Assembly: GCA_016792805.1 (NCBI GenBank)
Contig: JAEUHX010000061.1
Location: 124,001-188,000, forward strand
Source of the DNA: Planctomycetota bacterium
GTDB lineage: Bacteria; Planctomycetota; UBA1135; JACQFD01
Direction: 5' to 3'
DNA length: 64,000 bases
Shown here piece by piece: positions 31,838 through 40,953 of this stretch (position 1 is the stretch's first letter; each line of letters starts with the position of its first letter). Position numbers and translations under genes: made by a program. A model generated the notes under the pieces. The model made no database searches. It saw nothing but the letters and a program-made list of their open reading frames with translations, and had not been told where the DNA came from.

Positions 31838-34429
31838 TTACGATTCCTTCGATCCCTGCGGGGCCGCGGGGGCGTCGCCCGAGGAGGGCGCGGCTGCGGC
31901 GCCGGCGCCGACCGGCTCTTCCTTCGGCGGGAGCGAGATCGGATCGAAAGTGATCGCGCCCTCCTTCAGCACGGCGCGCAGGGCGCGCATCTCCGTGCCG
32001 ATGCCGGTGCGGAGCAGCTCCTCGGCGAGCGGATCCTCCACGTAGCGCTCGATGGCGCGGCGCAGCGGGCGCGCGCCGTAGTCCTGGTGGAAGCCCTTCT
32101 CGATGAGGAAATCCTCGGCCTCAGGCGACAGCTCCAGATGAATGGCCTTGTCGCGCAGGCGCGCCAAAACCTTATTCATCTCAACGCCAATAATCCGGCG
32201 CAGGTCGTCCTTGGTGAGTTGGTTGAACGTGATCACCTCGTCGACGCGGTTCAGGAACTCGGGGCGGAAGAACCGCTCGACTTCCTTCATCAGCATCGCC
32301 CGCACCTTGTCGCGGCTGATCACCTCCGACGTCTTCGAGAAGCCAAGGCCCGCCGAGTTCTTCAGCAGGTCGGCTCCGATGTTGGAGGTCATGATCACGA
32401 TCACATTATTGAAATCGATGTGGCGACCGAACGAGTCGGTCAGGCGCCCCTCCTCCATGATCTGGAGGAGCATATTAAACACATCGGGGTGCGCCTTCTC
32501 GATCTCGTCGAGCAGCACCACGGCGTACGGCCGGCGGCGGATCTTCTCCGTGAGCTGACCGCCCTCCTCGTAACCCACATATCCGGGAGGCGCGCCGACG
32601 AGACGCGACGCATTGTGCTTCTCCATGTATTCCGACATGTCGATCTGCACAATTGCGTTCTCGTCGCCGAACATGAACTTCGCGAGCGACTTCGACAAGT
32701 GCGTCTTACCGACGCCCGACGGGCCGAGGAAGATGAACGAACCCATCGGACGGCGAGGATCCTTCAGGCCCGAGCGCGCACGGCGAATCGCCTTCGCGAT
32801 CGCGCGCACCGCGTCGTCCTGATGGATCACTTCCTTCGTGAGCTCGTTTTCCATCTGGAGCAAGCGCTCCGCTTCGCCCTTCTCGAGGCGCGTCAGCGGA
32901 ATGCCCGTCATCTTGGAGACCGTCTCCGCGACAACCTCCTCGTTCACCACGCCGTCGTACTCGCGCGACGACTCCTTGCGGCGGTGGTTCTTCTGCATCT
33001 CTTCCTTCTTCTTGCGAAGACGGAAGGCCTTGTCGCGCAGCTGCGCCGCGCGCTCGAAATCCTGCGCCGCAACCGACTCCTCTTTCTCGCGGTCGAGCTT
33101 CGCAATCTCGGCGTCGATCTCCTTGAGGTCGAGCGGTGCGGCCATCGTCTTCAGGCGCACGCGCGCGCCGGCTTCGTCGATGACGTCGATCGCCTTGTCC
33201 GGCAGGAAGCGGCCTGTAATGTAACGAGTCGACAGCTCAACCGCCTGCTCGAGCGCGCTATCGGTGATCTTCACACGATGGTGCGCCTCGTAGCGATCGC
33301 GCAGACCCTTCAGGATCTCGAGCGCATCGGCCTTCGACGGCGGCTCCACCATGATCGTCTGGAAACGGCGCTCCAGCGCGCCGTCCTTTTCGATGTATTT
33401 GCGGTACTCGTCCAGCGTCGTCGCGCCGATGCACTGGATCTCGCCGCGCGAGAGCGCCGGCTTCAGCACGTTGCTCGCGTCGATCGCGCCCTCGGCGCCG
33501 CCAGCGCCGACCAATGTGTGAAGCTCATCAATAAAGAGAATCACATCTTTTGCGCGGCGCACCTCGGTCATCACCGCCTTGATGCGCTCCTCGAACTGGC
33601 CGCGATACTTGGTTCCGGCGACCATCATCGCCAGATCCAACACCACAATTCGCTTGCCGCGCAGAATCTCGGGCACCTGCCCCTTCACGATCAGCTGCGC
33701 GAGCCCTTCGACGATCGCCGTCTTGCCGACGCCCGCCTCGCCGAGCAGCACCGGGTTGTTCTTCGAACGGCGCGACAGGATCTGCACCACGCGCTCGATC
33801 TCATTCTTGCGGCCGATCACCGGATCGAGCTTGTTCTCGCGCGCGAGCTCCGTGAGGTCGCGGCCGAAGGCATCGAGAGCCGGCGTCTTGCTCTTGCTGG
33901 CGCCGCCCGACTCGCGCGGAGCGCCCGGCGTCGCACCGCCGGTGCCCGGCGCGGACGACTCCTCGCGCTCCTCCTGCGGTTCCGACTGCTCCTCGGCACC
34001 GAGGAACTCGAGCACCTCCTCGCGGACGTCCTCGAGCTTAATATTGAGATTCATCAGCACCTGCGCCGCGATGCCTTCCTGCTCGCGGATCAGGCCGAGC
34101 AGCAGGTGCTCCGTGCCAATGTAATTGTGACCAAGGGCGCTCGCCTCCTCCATCGAGAGCTCAAGCACCTTCTTGGCGCGCGGCGTGAACGGGAGCTGCC
34201 CCATCGTGACCGTGGGCGGGCCTGTCTTGACGATCTTCTCCACCTCGTGGCGGATCTTCTCCAGATCAACGTTCATCTGCTTGAGCACATTCGCCGCAAC
34301 ACCCGACCCCTCCTGGATCAGGCCGAGGAGCATGTGCTCCGTGCCGATGTACTCGTGGTTGAAACGCTGCGCCTCCTGGCGGGCCAGGGCCATCACCTTC
34401 TTGGCGCGGTCGGTGAAGCGGTCAAACAT
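31838..34429 (-). CDS. clpC: ATP-dependent Clp protease ATP-binding subunit ClpC
   Basis: This protein is 863 residues from ATG 34429 (MFDRFTDRAKKVMALARQEA), the standard ClpC start. It unfolds substrates and feeds them to ClpP. There are two N-terminal Clp_N repeats (about 1-145). The first AAA module has Walker A GEAGVGKTA at about 230-238. A UVR-containing middle section (about 440-480, AAQDFERAAQLRDKA) follows, and the second AAA module has GPSGVGKTH near residue 568 and ends in the Clp_D2 region. The C-terminus carries an alanine-rich extension. It is followed by the hairpin at 31785-31814. The upstream minus-strand gene is mcsA, as in Gram-positive clpC operons, but with a gap of about 240 bases. 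Confidence 0.95.
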   Translation of the reverse strand: MFDRFTDRAKKVMALARQEAQRFNHEYIGTEHMLLGLIQEGSGVAANVLKQMNVDLEKIRHEVEKIVKTGPPTVTMGQLPFTPRAKKVLELSMEEASALGHNYIGTEHLLLGLIREQEGIAAQVLMNLNIKLEDVREEVLEFLGAEEQSEPQEEREESSAPGTGGATPGAPRESGGASKSKTPALDAFGRDLTELARENKLDPVIGRKNEIERVVQILSRRSKNNPVLLGEAGVGKTAIVEGLAQLIVKGQVPEILRGKRIVVLDLAMMVAGTKYRGQFEERIKAVMTEVRRAKDVILFIDELHTLVGAGGAEGAIDASNVLKPALSRGEIQCIGATTLDEYRKYIEKDGALERRFQTIMVEPPSKADALEILKGLRDRYEAHHRVKITDSALEQAVELSTRYITGRFLPDKAIDVIDEAGARVRLKTMAAPLDLKEIDAEIAKLDREKEESVAAQDFERAAQLRDKAFRLRKKKEEMQKNHRRKESSREYDGVVNEEVVAETVSKMTGIPLTRLEKGEAERLLQMENELTKEVIHQDDAVRAIAKAIRRARSGLKDPRRPMGSFIFLGPSGVGKTHLSKSLAKFMFGDENAIVQIDMSEYMEKHNASRLVGAPPGYVGYEEGGQLTEKIRRRPYAVVLLDEIEKAHPDVFNMLLQIMEEGRLTDSFGRHIDFNNVIVIMTSNIGADLLKNSAGLGFSKTSEVISRDKVRAMLMKEVERFFRPEFLNRVDEVITFNQLTKDDLRRIIGVEMNKVLARLRDKAIHLELSPEAEDFLIEKGFHQDYGARPLRRAIERYVEDPLAEELLRTGIGTEMRALRAVLKEGAITFDPISLPPKEEPVGAGAAAAPSSGDAPAAPQGSKES

Positions 34430-34670
34430 GGGGTGGTTTCCTAGTGGCCGGCAGACGGCCGGCATCGGCGCTTTGATCGACCGGAGCCAGAGCCGCGCTG
34501 CAGACAGATTCTTCTGTGTGGCAGGAGCAGCAACCTGGGCTCGCGGTCATCGTGCGCGCAGCCGGTGAGTAACCCGCTTTGAAGGATCGAGAAGGCGGCG
34601 GAGTGCGCGGTCAGACTCCGGAGCCGCGTCGGCGGGATGCTACGCCGATGCGAGGCGACTTACGCCGCGC

Positions 34671-35177
34671 TCAGCCCTCGGAGCCCTTCTCGAGAGTGCG
34701 AATGCGATCTCGTAGCCGTGCGGCCTCTTCATAGGCCTCGCTCTCCACCGCCACCTTCAACTTGCGGTGGAGCACCTCGAGATCGTCCTGCACTCCGGCG
34801 GCCGCGCCCGCGGCCCCCGGCCCGCGCCCCACATGCCGGGTTTTGCCGGCATGCGCTTTCTCGAGCACGTCGGTCAGCACGTCGCGGAACGCTTTGTAAC
34901 ATTCCTCGCAGCCGACGCGCCCATTGCGACGGAACTCCGAGAAGCGCAGCGAGCAGCCGGGGCACGACGGCTCGAGCTTCGAGACCAGCGCCGTGATGGG
35001 CGCCATTTGTAGGAGCGAATCGACGAGCTTCGTCTGCGGCAGTCCGACCTCGCGCGCGCACGACTCGCAGACGTGCTGCAGCTCCCACGCCTTCTTGCCA
35101 TCGCGCTCGACGAGCTCGGCGACGTGAATCATGGCCGCCTTATTATTGCAATGGCCGCAAGTGGGGGGGTGGTTCAT
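34671..35177 (-). CDS. mcsA: McsA-like zinc-finger / UVR motif protein
   Basis: This 168-residue protein starts at ATG 35177 (MNHPPTCGHCNNKAAMIHVAE). Four CxxC pairs are present: CGHC, CESC, CPGC and CEEC, the zinc fingers of McsA. The C-terminal YEEAARLRDRIRTLEK is a UVR motif used to contact ClpC. The family activates the arginine kinase McsB and adapts ClpC. No mcsB is present anywhere in the window, so the partner is either elsewhere or absent. It lies 17 bases after murD and upstream of clpC on the same strand. Confidence 0.88.
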   Translation of the reverse strand: MNHPPTCGHCNNKAAMIHVAELVERDGKKAWELQHVCESCAREVGLPQTKLVDSLLQMAPITALVSKLEPSCPGCSLRFSEFRRNGRVGCEECYKAFRDVLTDVLEKAHAGKTRHVGRGPGAAGAAAGVQDDLEVLHRKLKVAVESEAYEEAARLRDRIRTLEKGSEG

Positions 35178-35194
35178 GGGGATTCGGCGGGCTG

Positions 35195-36634
35195 CTACGC
35201 ACCCGACGCGGACGCTTCGCCGCGCGGGAGCCCTTGGCGGGCCGCCTCCACGAGGCGGAGAAACTCGGCGCCGCGCTCGGTGAAGTTTCGATACTGGTCG
35301 TAGGAGGGAAAGGCCGGCGAGTAAAGGACCGTTTCGCCCTGCCGCGCGTCGGCGAGGCAGGCGGCGAAGGCCTCTGAGAGGCGTCCAAAGGTCGAAACCG
35401 GGAGGCCGACGCGGGTCGCGGCCGCTGCGAGTTCATTCGCCGCCGCTCCATACGCGTACACATGGCGCACTCGCCGCTTTGCGGTGGTGACGAGCTCCTC
35501 GAGGTCGAGCTGCTTGCTCTTGCCGCCTGCGATCCAGCGCAACGGCCCCGTGAGGGCAGAAAGGGCGGAGATGGTCGATTCGGGGACCGTCGAGACGGCG
35601 TTGTCGAAAACCTCGACGCCGCCCACCGCCTCCAGACGTTGTAGGCGGTGGGCCACTCCACGGAAGTTGCGGGCAACTTCACGGAACTTCGTTGCGGGGA
35701 CACCCAGGGCTCGGGTGGCGGCAGCCGCCGCCAATACGTTCGCGAGCTGGAATTCACCGGGAACTTGAATCTCGGCTGTCGGGATCAGCGGCTCAATGTG
35801 TCCCGCCCGGTGCTCTTCCAACCACGGTTCGCCCCCGCGGATGGAGCGCCGATACTCGACGGGATCGGAGCTTGAGTACCACCGAACTTCCGCCTGAGTT
35901 GCCTTTGAAAAGGGGGCAGTCCAGCGATCGGAGGCATTCAATACGGCGGTGCATTCCGAAGTCATCCGCTCGACGATGCGCCGCTTTGCCGCCCCATACG
36001 ACTCCATGGTGCCGTGGCGGTCGAGGTGGTCGGGACTCAGGTTCGTCACCACCGCAACCCGCGGCCAACCGATCGGCGCGTCGAGGGCCTCGAGCTGAAA
36101 GGACGACACCTCCAGCACCACCGTGTCGTCGGGCTCGATGACCGCAAGCGACTCGAGCAGCGAGCGCCCCAGGTTGCCGCCGACGAAGACTCGCGGACGC
36201 GACTCCGTGAGCACCTGCCCGATCAGCGTCGTGGTCGTCGTCTTGCCATTCGTGCCGGTGATCGCCACCACGTCGCGGGCGGTGCACAAGTGCACAAAAA
36301 GCTCGAACTCGCTTGTGATCGCGACACCAGCCTGACGTGCCGCTTGGAGATAGGGCGAGCTTGGGGCCACCGCCGGATTGGCGACGACCACGTCTACATT
36401 TGTAAAATCAGCGAGGTCGTGGCCGCCGAGATGATACTCCACAGATCCGGCCGGCAGATCGCCGAGCGCCGCGATCGACTCGCGCAGTGCCGGCGCGTCG
36501 CGCTGATCTGTGACGATCACATGAGCTCCGTGCGATACCAAAAATCGCGTGGCGGCGGTGCCGCCCCCAAAGAGGCCGAGCCCCATCACTGTCACGCGCT
36601 TTCCGCGCAGAGCCTCTCGAGTCCATCGATTCAC
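35195..36634 (-). CDS. murD: UDP-N-acetylmuramoyl-L-alanine--D-glutamate ligase
   Basis: This protein is 479 residues from GTG 36632-36634, which overlaps the upstream lipoprotein's TGA (GTGA), indicating coupled translation; an upstream in-frame extension is unlikely. It adds D-glutamate to the peptidoglycan precursor in the cytoplasm. It shows VTVMGLGLFGGG (N-terminal dinucleotide-like fold), the ATP loop AITGTNGKTTTT, VLEVSSFQLE, NLSPDHLDRHG, and the C-domain FDNAVSTVPESTISAL with lysine GGKSKQLD. The order is normal for MurD. It is not inside a visible division/cell-wall cluster, since its neighbours are a PEGA lipoprotein and mcsA. Confidence 0.93.
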   Translation of the reverse strand: MNRWTREALRGKRVTVMGLGLFGGGTAATRFLVSHGAHVIVTDQRDAPALRESIAALGDLPAGSVEYHLGGHDLADFTNVDVVVANPAVAPSSPYLQAARQAGVAITSEFELFVHLCTARDVVAITGTNGKTTTTTLIGQVLTESRPRVFVGGNLGRSLLESLAVIEPDDTVVLEVSSFQLEALDAPIGWPRVAVVTNLSPDHLDRHGTMESYGAAKRRIVERMTSECTAVLNASDRWTAPFSKATQAEVRWYSSSDPVEYRRSIRGGEPWLEEHRAGHIEPLIPTAEIQVPGEFQLANVLAAAAATRALGVPATKFREVARNFRGVAHRLQRLEAVGGVEVFDNAVSTVPESTISALSALTGPLRWIAGGKSKQLDLEELVTTAKRRVRHVYAYGAAANELAAAATRVGLPVSTFGRLSEAFAACLADARQGETVLYSPAFPSYDQYRNFTERGAEFLRLVEAARQGLPRGEASASGA

Positions 36635-37080
36635 TTGGGCGGCTCCTCGTTGGGGATCCAGCGGCGCAGCGCCTTCGCGCGCAGCACGGCCGCGGCCTCC
36701 CGCTTCGTCGCCATCTCTTCCGATTCCTCTACGCCTGCGCCCTTCGGCAGGAGTGCAATGGCGAGCTCGCGGTGGTCTTCCCGCCAAAGTGGAATCAACA
36801 CTTCCGAGAACAAATCAAATGGAAAGGCGCCGTACCACGGGGCATCGATCTCATAGACCTGCTCGAGCGGCTGAAATCCCGCATGCTCCACGCGGATTCG
36901 CCGCACGCCGTAATGTGTGAACACATATTCGACCGGCGCCGAGCCAAGGCTCCGGCCGTCGACGAACACGTCGGCTCCAGCGGGCTGCGTCTCGATGCGC
37001 AGCCTCCGGTCGACGGCGCAGCCGGCGGCGGCGATCGCCGGTAAGAGCGCAACCGCAATCACGCGGCGTGGGAAAAACAT
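36631..37080 (-). CDS. PEGA-domain lipoprotein
   Basis: This protein is 149 residues from ATG 37078-37080 (MFFPRRVIAVALLPAIAAAGC), with a lipobox ending in AAAGC and cysteine about 20. LRIETQPAGADVFVDGRSLGSAPVEY is a PEGA domain, a small beta fold found on surface and envelope proteins. The tail is charged (EESEEMATKREAAAVLRAKAL). An earlier in-frame start at 37185 is rejected because it would bury the lipobox. The gene overlaps murD by four bases. Its function is unknown but probably in the envelope. A tRNA gene lies about 105 bases upstream on the same strand. Confidence 0.75.
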   Translation of the reverse strand: MFFPRRVIAVALLPAIAAAGCAVDRRLRIETQPAGADVFVDGRSLGSAPVEYVFTHYGVRRIRVEHAGFQPLEQVYEIDAPWYGAFPFDLFSEVLIPLWREDHRELAIALLPKGAGVEESEEMATKREAAAVLRAKALRRWIPNEEPPK

Positions 37081-37185
37081 CGGGGTCGGAGAACCTGAGG
37101 CCATCGTGTCCGTCGCAAGATCGGCCGATTGCTGGACGGGCCGTTTGCAGGACTGGCCGATCGCAAAACTGGCCGGTCGCATCAT

Positions 37186-37278
37186 TGGCGGTGAGGGAGG
37201 GATTCGAACCCTCGGAGCCGGATTTTCCAGCTCAACACCTTAGCAAGGTGCCGCATTCGGCCACTCTGCCACCTCACC
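37186..37278 (-). tRNA. tRNA-Ser(GCT), CCA encoded
   Basis: A class II tRNA is read on the minus strand. The acceptor arms GGTGAGG and CCTCACC pair fully, the D-arm GGCAGAGTGGCC and T-arm GGTTCGAATCC are present, and a long variable arm follows the anticodon stem. The anticodon is GCT (37242-37244 on the complement), reading AGC/AGT serine codons. The 3' CCA is encoded at 37186-37188. The 3' end points toward the PEGA gene and the 5' end toward the T6SS cluster. Confidence 0.93.
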
Positions 37279-37428
37279 TGAGGCGGCCGGTTTGTACCCT
37301 TGCGGCGGACCGGCGGAAAGGGGGCACGGGCTGGCTTTCTGCAGACGCAGGGTGCGTGCGGCGCGGTCCGTTGTGCGATCCGCGGCGATCAGTCTCCCGC
37401 GCGGGGCTGTTACGATGCGCCGCCCCCC

Positions 37429-40400
37429 ATGTCGGGCGCGTCGCAGAAACCCAGCTCCTCGGGCTCTTCGAGCTCCGACGGTTACACACCCCGAGGTCCG
37501 GTTCGGCTTACGCCGCTCGGCGAGCGCTTCGAGTCGGTGGATCCGACGACGGGTGCGTCGGTGCGGATCGATGTGTGGCTTTCCGATTTGCTGGCTCCGG
37601 GGGCGTCGCTGGAGCGGCTCGCCGAGGAGTATCGCAAAAGGACGGCTGCCACGGTCGAAGGCGTGCTCGACGCCGTTTCGCTGAAAGTGGTTTCGGAGCG
37701 CATCGTGGTGGCGCGGGCGATGGCGGCAAAGCCGATCTCCCAATCGCTCGGAGCCTTGCCCCTTGAGCGTGCTCTCGAAGCGTCGGCACGCATTGCCCGC
37801 TCCGTGGCAAAGCTCCACGCGGCGAAGCGACTGCACGGCGGGCTCTCGCCATCCGTCGCGAGCGCCTCCGACTCCGCAACGCTCTACGACTCCGCCATCG
37901 ACGCCCTCATCGAGGAGTTCTCGCTGCCGGGCGGCGAAGGCATCCGGTGGGCGCCTGGCAAGGCGCCGGAACTGTGGGGTTCGCCCGTCGGCTCCGCCGA
38001 GAGCGATGTGTATGGCCTCGCGACACTCCTTGGATTGTTTGTATTTGGTGAGCGCTTCCTCGGAGATCTGTGGACTCTTACGCCTTCGGGATGGCAGGCG
38101 TGGTCTGCCGATCTCGACTCGAAGCACCCCGGCATCGCGGTCATTACAAAAGAGATCCCGGATACCGAACTCGCCAAGCTCTGGATCGGCGCGCTCGAGA
38201 AAGATGTGCTCGCGCGCGAGTCGACTGCGGAGGCCCTCGCCCACGCCATGGAGCGCGTTGCGCTCGGCGGGCGCGCACCGGCGCCGGCTCCCGCTCCTGC
38301 CGCTCCCCCGAAGCCCGCGCCCGCGCCTGCCCCGCCGCCTGCTCCCGCCCGCCAAGCCGCCCCAGCACCACAAAAACCCCCTGCACCGGCTCCGCCACCA
38401 CCGCCGCCTCCTCCACGCGCGCCCGAGCGGTCGATCCCCGGGCGGCCCGAGACGCTCATCCCCGAGTCGCTCGATGGGTGTGTGCTCGGTAATTATCAAG
38501 TATTGCGCCGCGTCGGCGGCGGCGGGATGGGGATCGTCTACGAGGCGATCCAGCAGAGCCTGCGTCGCCGAGTGGCGCTCAAAGTTCTCCCTTCGGAGCT
38601 CGTTCCGAGAAAGGACCTGCTGGAGCGGTTCCACCGCGAGGCGCGCGCCGCCGCGACGCTGGCCCATCGCAACGTCGTGACGGTCTTCGACACCGGCTCC
38701 GAAGGAATTGTGCACTACATCGCGATGGAGTTCGTCGAGGGAATGGGCCTCGATCGGATCATTGAGGAACACAAAAGAGCGTCGCAGGAATCGAATCCGC
38801 TCCTCTCGACGAGCTCGGTCGCGGCCTCGGCGTTCCATGCCAATTTTGCCAAGGCGACCCTCGAGGCAATCGCATCCGTCGCGGAGGCGCTCCACGAAGC
38901 GCACCGCAACGGTGTCATCCACCGCGACATCAAGCCACAAAACATCCTCGTCACCCTCGAAGGCGTCCCGAAGCTCGTCGATTTCGGACTCGCGCGTGAC
39001 GAGCGCGACGACGCCCTCAGCGTCGCGGGCTCCTTCATCGGTACGTACGTCTACGCTTCGCCCGAGCAAATTGTGGCGAAGACGAAGGTCGACGGCCGCT
39101 GCGATCTGTATGCTCTCGGCGCCACGCTCTATGAGATGCTGACGTTGAAGCGCCCCTTCGAGGGCACGTCCGACGAGATCTACAAGCGTGTCAAAGTCGC
39201 CGGCCCACCGGCGCCGAGCACGCTCAATCCGCGGATCCCTGCGGCGCTCGACCGCATCGTGCTCAAGTCACTCGCGAAGGAGCCCGACGAGCGCTATCAG
39301 ACGGGTCACACATTTGCTGAGGCGCTCCGCGGATTTATTGCAACGGTCGACAAAGTGGAGTTGCTGAAGATCTCGCCCCTATGGGGGCTTGCGGGCGAAG
39401 GGCTCGGCGAGCCCGCTCCGCCGGAACCGGCGCCGCGATCGGCGCAGGAGCCGAGCCCGCGGCGAGGCCGTCCAGTCGCCACGCTCGCGCGTCCCAGGCA
39501 GTGGCCACAAGTTCACAGTTCTCCTCGCCTCGCGATCAGCGGGAACCTGACCGGCCATCCGACCGAGGCGAAGGAGCTCCGCGTCGTCGCGCGCGACGGC
39601 ATGGCCTTTCCCACACAAATCGACGCAGAAGGCAGATTCTCGCTCAACGTCTTTCTTCCCGACGGAGTCTACGAGCTGCGCTTCGAGCTTCTCGACGCCA
39701 CCAAGTCGCCGCTTGGCGAGATCGACGTGCGCTCGTCGGAGGGCGCCCCGATTACCGACGGGGTTGGGTGCGCCCGCGTGGAGTTCCGCCTTGGAAAGTC
39801 CACAGTCCCGGCTCCGGCGGCAGCGCCCGCCGAGCCGCCGCCCGCACTGCGACGCACCCCGGAGCCGCGTCCGGCGCCGCCGCCTCCGCCGGCACCCGTC
39901 GGCCCCGATCAAGGCGCCGCCGCCGCGTTGCGGGAAGAGTTCACCATTCGCGGAGCCGCACAGGCGGAGCCCTTCGGCGCCGTTTTGTCGCTTCTCACCA
40001 CAGATCGCAACGAGGCGACGGCGCACATATTCACAAAAGCATGGATCGCCGAGCGCGCGGGCGCCGAGGAGCGCATTCAGCGGGAATCCCATGCCGGCGC
40101 CCGCATCCGCGACTGGCGCGTGGGCGCCCCGATCGCCTTCCGGCCGCTCCCCAACGGCGCCATCGCCGTCGTGCACGAAGCCGACGGCGTGCCGCCACTC
40201 TCCAAGCTCGTCGCGTCCCGCAGCCAGCTTCCGCTCGCGCAGGCCCAAGCCGCCGCAGCGGCGCTCCTGGACACGCTCGCGCTCGCCCATGGCGCCGGCC
40301 TATTCCATGGGTCGATCGATCTCGACCGCGTCTCGCTCGACCTGGATGCGCCGGCGACGCCCCGCGTCCGCATCGCCGGTTTCGGACTCGACTGGCTCAA

Positions 40401-40782
40401 GGCCGCACCGCCCGCTTCGCCCCGCGACTCCCAGAGTTCGCCGAGCCCAGCTTCCGATGTGCTCGCGGCGGCGCGGGTGATCTTCGCGCTGCTCGGCGGC
40501 CAGCGCATGACGGCGTCGCTCCGCTCCGGCGGCCGTGAAGGAATCGCCCAGGCGCTGCTGCGCGATCGACCCGAACTCGACCCGACGATCGCCCAATCGC
40601 TCTCGGCCGTTTTAGCCGGCGAAGTGGCCTTCGCTTCGGCCGCCGAACTCAAGGCCGCGCTCTTCGAAGACACGCTTTCCGCGCCAAGTCGGCGCGGGCG
40701 AAACCCGATCGTTTGGGCGATTGTAGGTGGAGTTGTGCTCGCAGGACTCGCCGCTGCCGCCCTGCTATCCCGACTTTTTTAG
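37429..40782 (+). CDS. T6SS-linked Ser/Thr kinase with one intact and two degenerate kinase-like domains and a C-terminal membrane anchor
   Basis: This protein is 1117 residues from ATG 37429 (MSGASQKP). Residues about 20-280 resemble a kinase that lacks catalytic residues: LHGGLSPS at H136 replaces HRDxKPxN, and SESDVYGLA follows. After a Pro/Ala linker, residues about 350-645 form a normal Ser/Thr kinase: VGGGGMGIVYEA, K385 in VALKVL, HRDIKPQN with D500, D518 in DFG, and APE-like ASPEQI. A beta-sandwich (about 700-790) follows, then a second degenerate kinase-like domain (FHGSIDLDRVSL at about 959, IAGFGLDWL). The protein ends in a membrane helix (IVWAIVGGVVLAGLAAAALL). It opens the T6SS cluster, so it is the likely PpkA-equivalent regulator. 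Calling the flanks pseudokinases is an inference from missing motifs. Confidence 0.8.
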   Translation: MSGASQKPSSSGSSSSDGYTPRGPVRLTPLGERFESVDPTTGASVRIDVWLSDLLAPGASLERLAEEYRKRTAATVEGVLDAVSLKVVSERIVVARAMAAKPISQSLGALPLERALEASARIARSVAKLHAAKRLHGGLSPSVASASDSATLYDSAIDALIEEFSLPGGEGIRWAPGKAPELWGSPVGSAESDVYGLATLLGLFVFGERFLGDLWTLTPSGWQAWSADLDSKHPGIAVITKEIPDTELAKLWIGALEKDVLARESTAEALAHAMERVALGGRAPAPAPAPAAPPKPAPAPAPPPAPARQAAPAPQKPPAPAPPPPPPPPRAPERSIPGRPETLIPESLDGCVLGNYQVLRRVGGGGMGIVYEAIQQSLRRRVALKVLPSELVPRKDLLERFHREARAAATLAHRNVVTVFDTGSEGIVHYIAMEFVEGMGLDRIIEEHKRASQESNPLLSTSSVAASAFHANFAKATLEAIASVAEALHEAHRNGVIHRDIKPQNILVTLEGVPKLVDFGLARDERDDALSVAGSFIGTYVYASPEQIVAKTKVDGRCDLYALGATLYEMLTLKRPFEGTSDEIYKRVKVAGPPAPSTLNPRIPAALDRIVLKSLAKEPDERYQTGHTFAEALRGFIATVDKVELLKISPLWGLAGEGLGEPAPPEPAPRSAQEPSPRRGRPVATLARPRQWPQVHSSPRLAISGNLTGHPTEAKELRVVARDGMAFPTQIDAEGRFSLNVFLPDGVYELRFELLDATKSPLGEIDVRSSEGAPITDGVGCARVEFRLGKSTVPAPAAAPAEPPPALRRTPEPRPAPPPPPAPVGPDQGAAAALREEFTIRGAAQAEPFGAVLSLLTTDRNEATAHIFTKAWIAERAGAEERIQRESHAGARIRDWRVGAPIAFRPLPNGAIAVVHEADGVPPLSKLVASRSQLPLAQAQAAAAALLDTLALAHGAGLFHGSIDLDRVSLDLDAPATPRVRIAGFGLDWLKAAPPASPRDSQSSPSPASDVLAAARVIFALLGGQRMTASLRSGGREGIAQALLRDRPELDPTIAQSLSAVLAGEVAFASAAELKAALFEDTLSAPSRRGRNPIVWAIVGGVVLAGLAAAALLSRLF

Positions 40783-40953
40783 CATCACGCAATCGTTTTT
40801 CCTCGCGCGCGGCGGGGCGCGCGATGTTCGCTCCAGAAGCGAGTCACGCTTTGTGCTCGTTGCCTGTCGCCGGTCGTTCGGCGCGTCCCCCTTCCCCTCG
40901 TCTCTCCTTCGTGCGACCATCGCCCCTCGCTCGCTCCCACGAGCAGCCACCGA

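Noticed and set aside
31790..34444. 884-codon open frame opposite clpC
   Set aside because: Antisense frame kept open by strong GC at third positions of clpC; the translation is Arg/Leu/His/Asp-rich with no recognisable domain.
37186..37278. tRNA as the insertion site for a T6SS island
   Set aside because: The 3' end faces the PEGA/murD side, no direct repeat of the tRNA end was noticed near the cluster, and no integrase is present.
37240..39069. 609-codon open frame opposite the kinase gene and across the tRNA
   Set aside because: Crosses a tRNA and mirrors the kinase gene; composition is that of a shadow frame.
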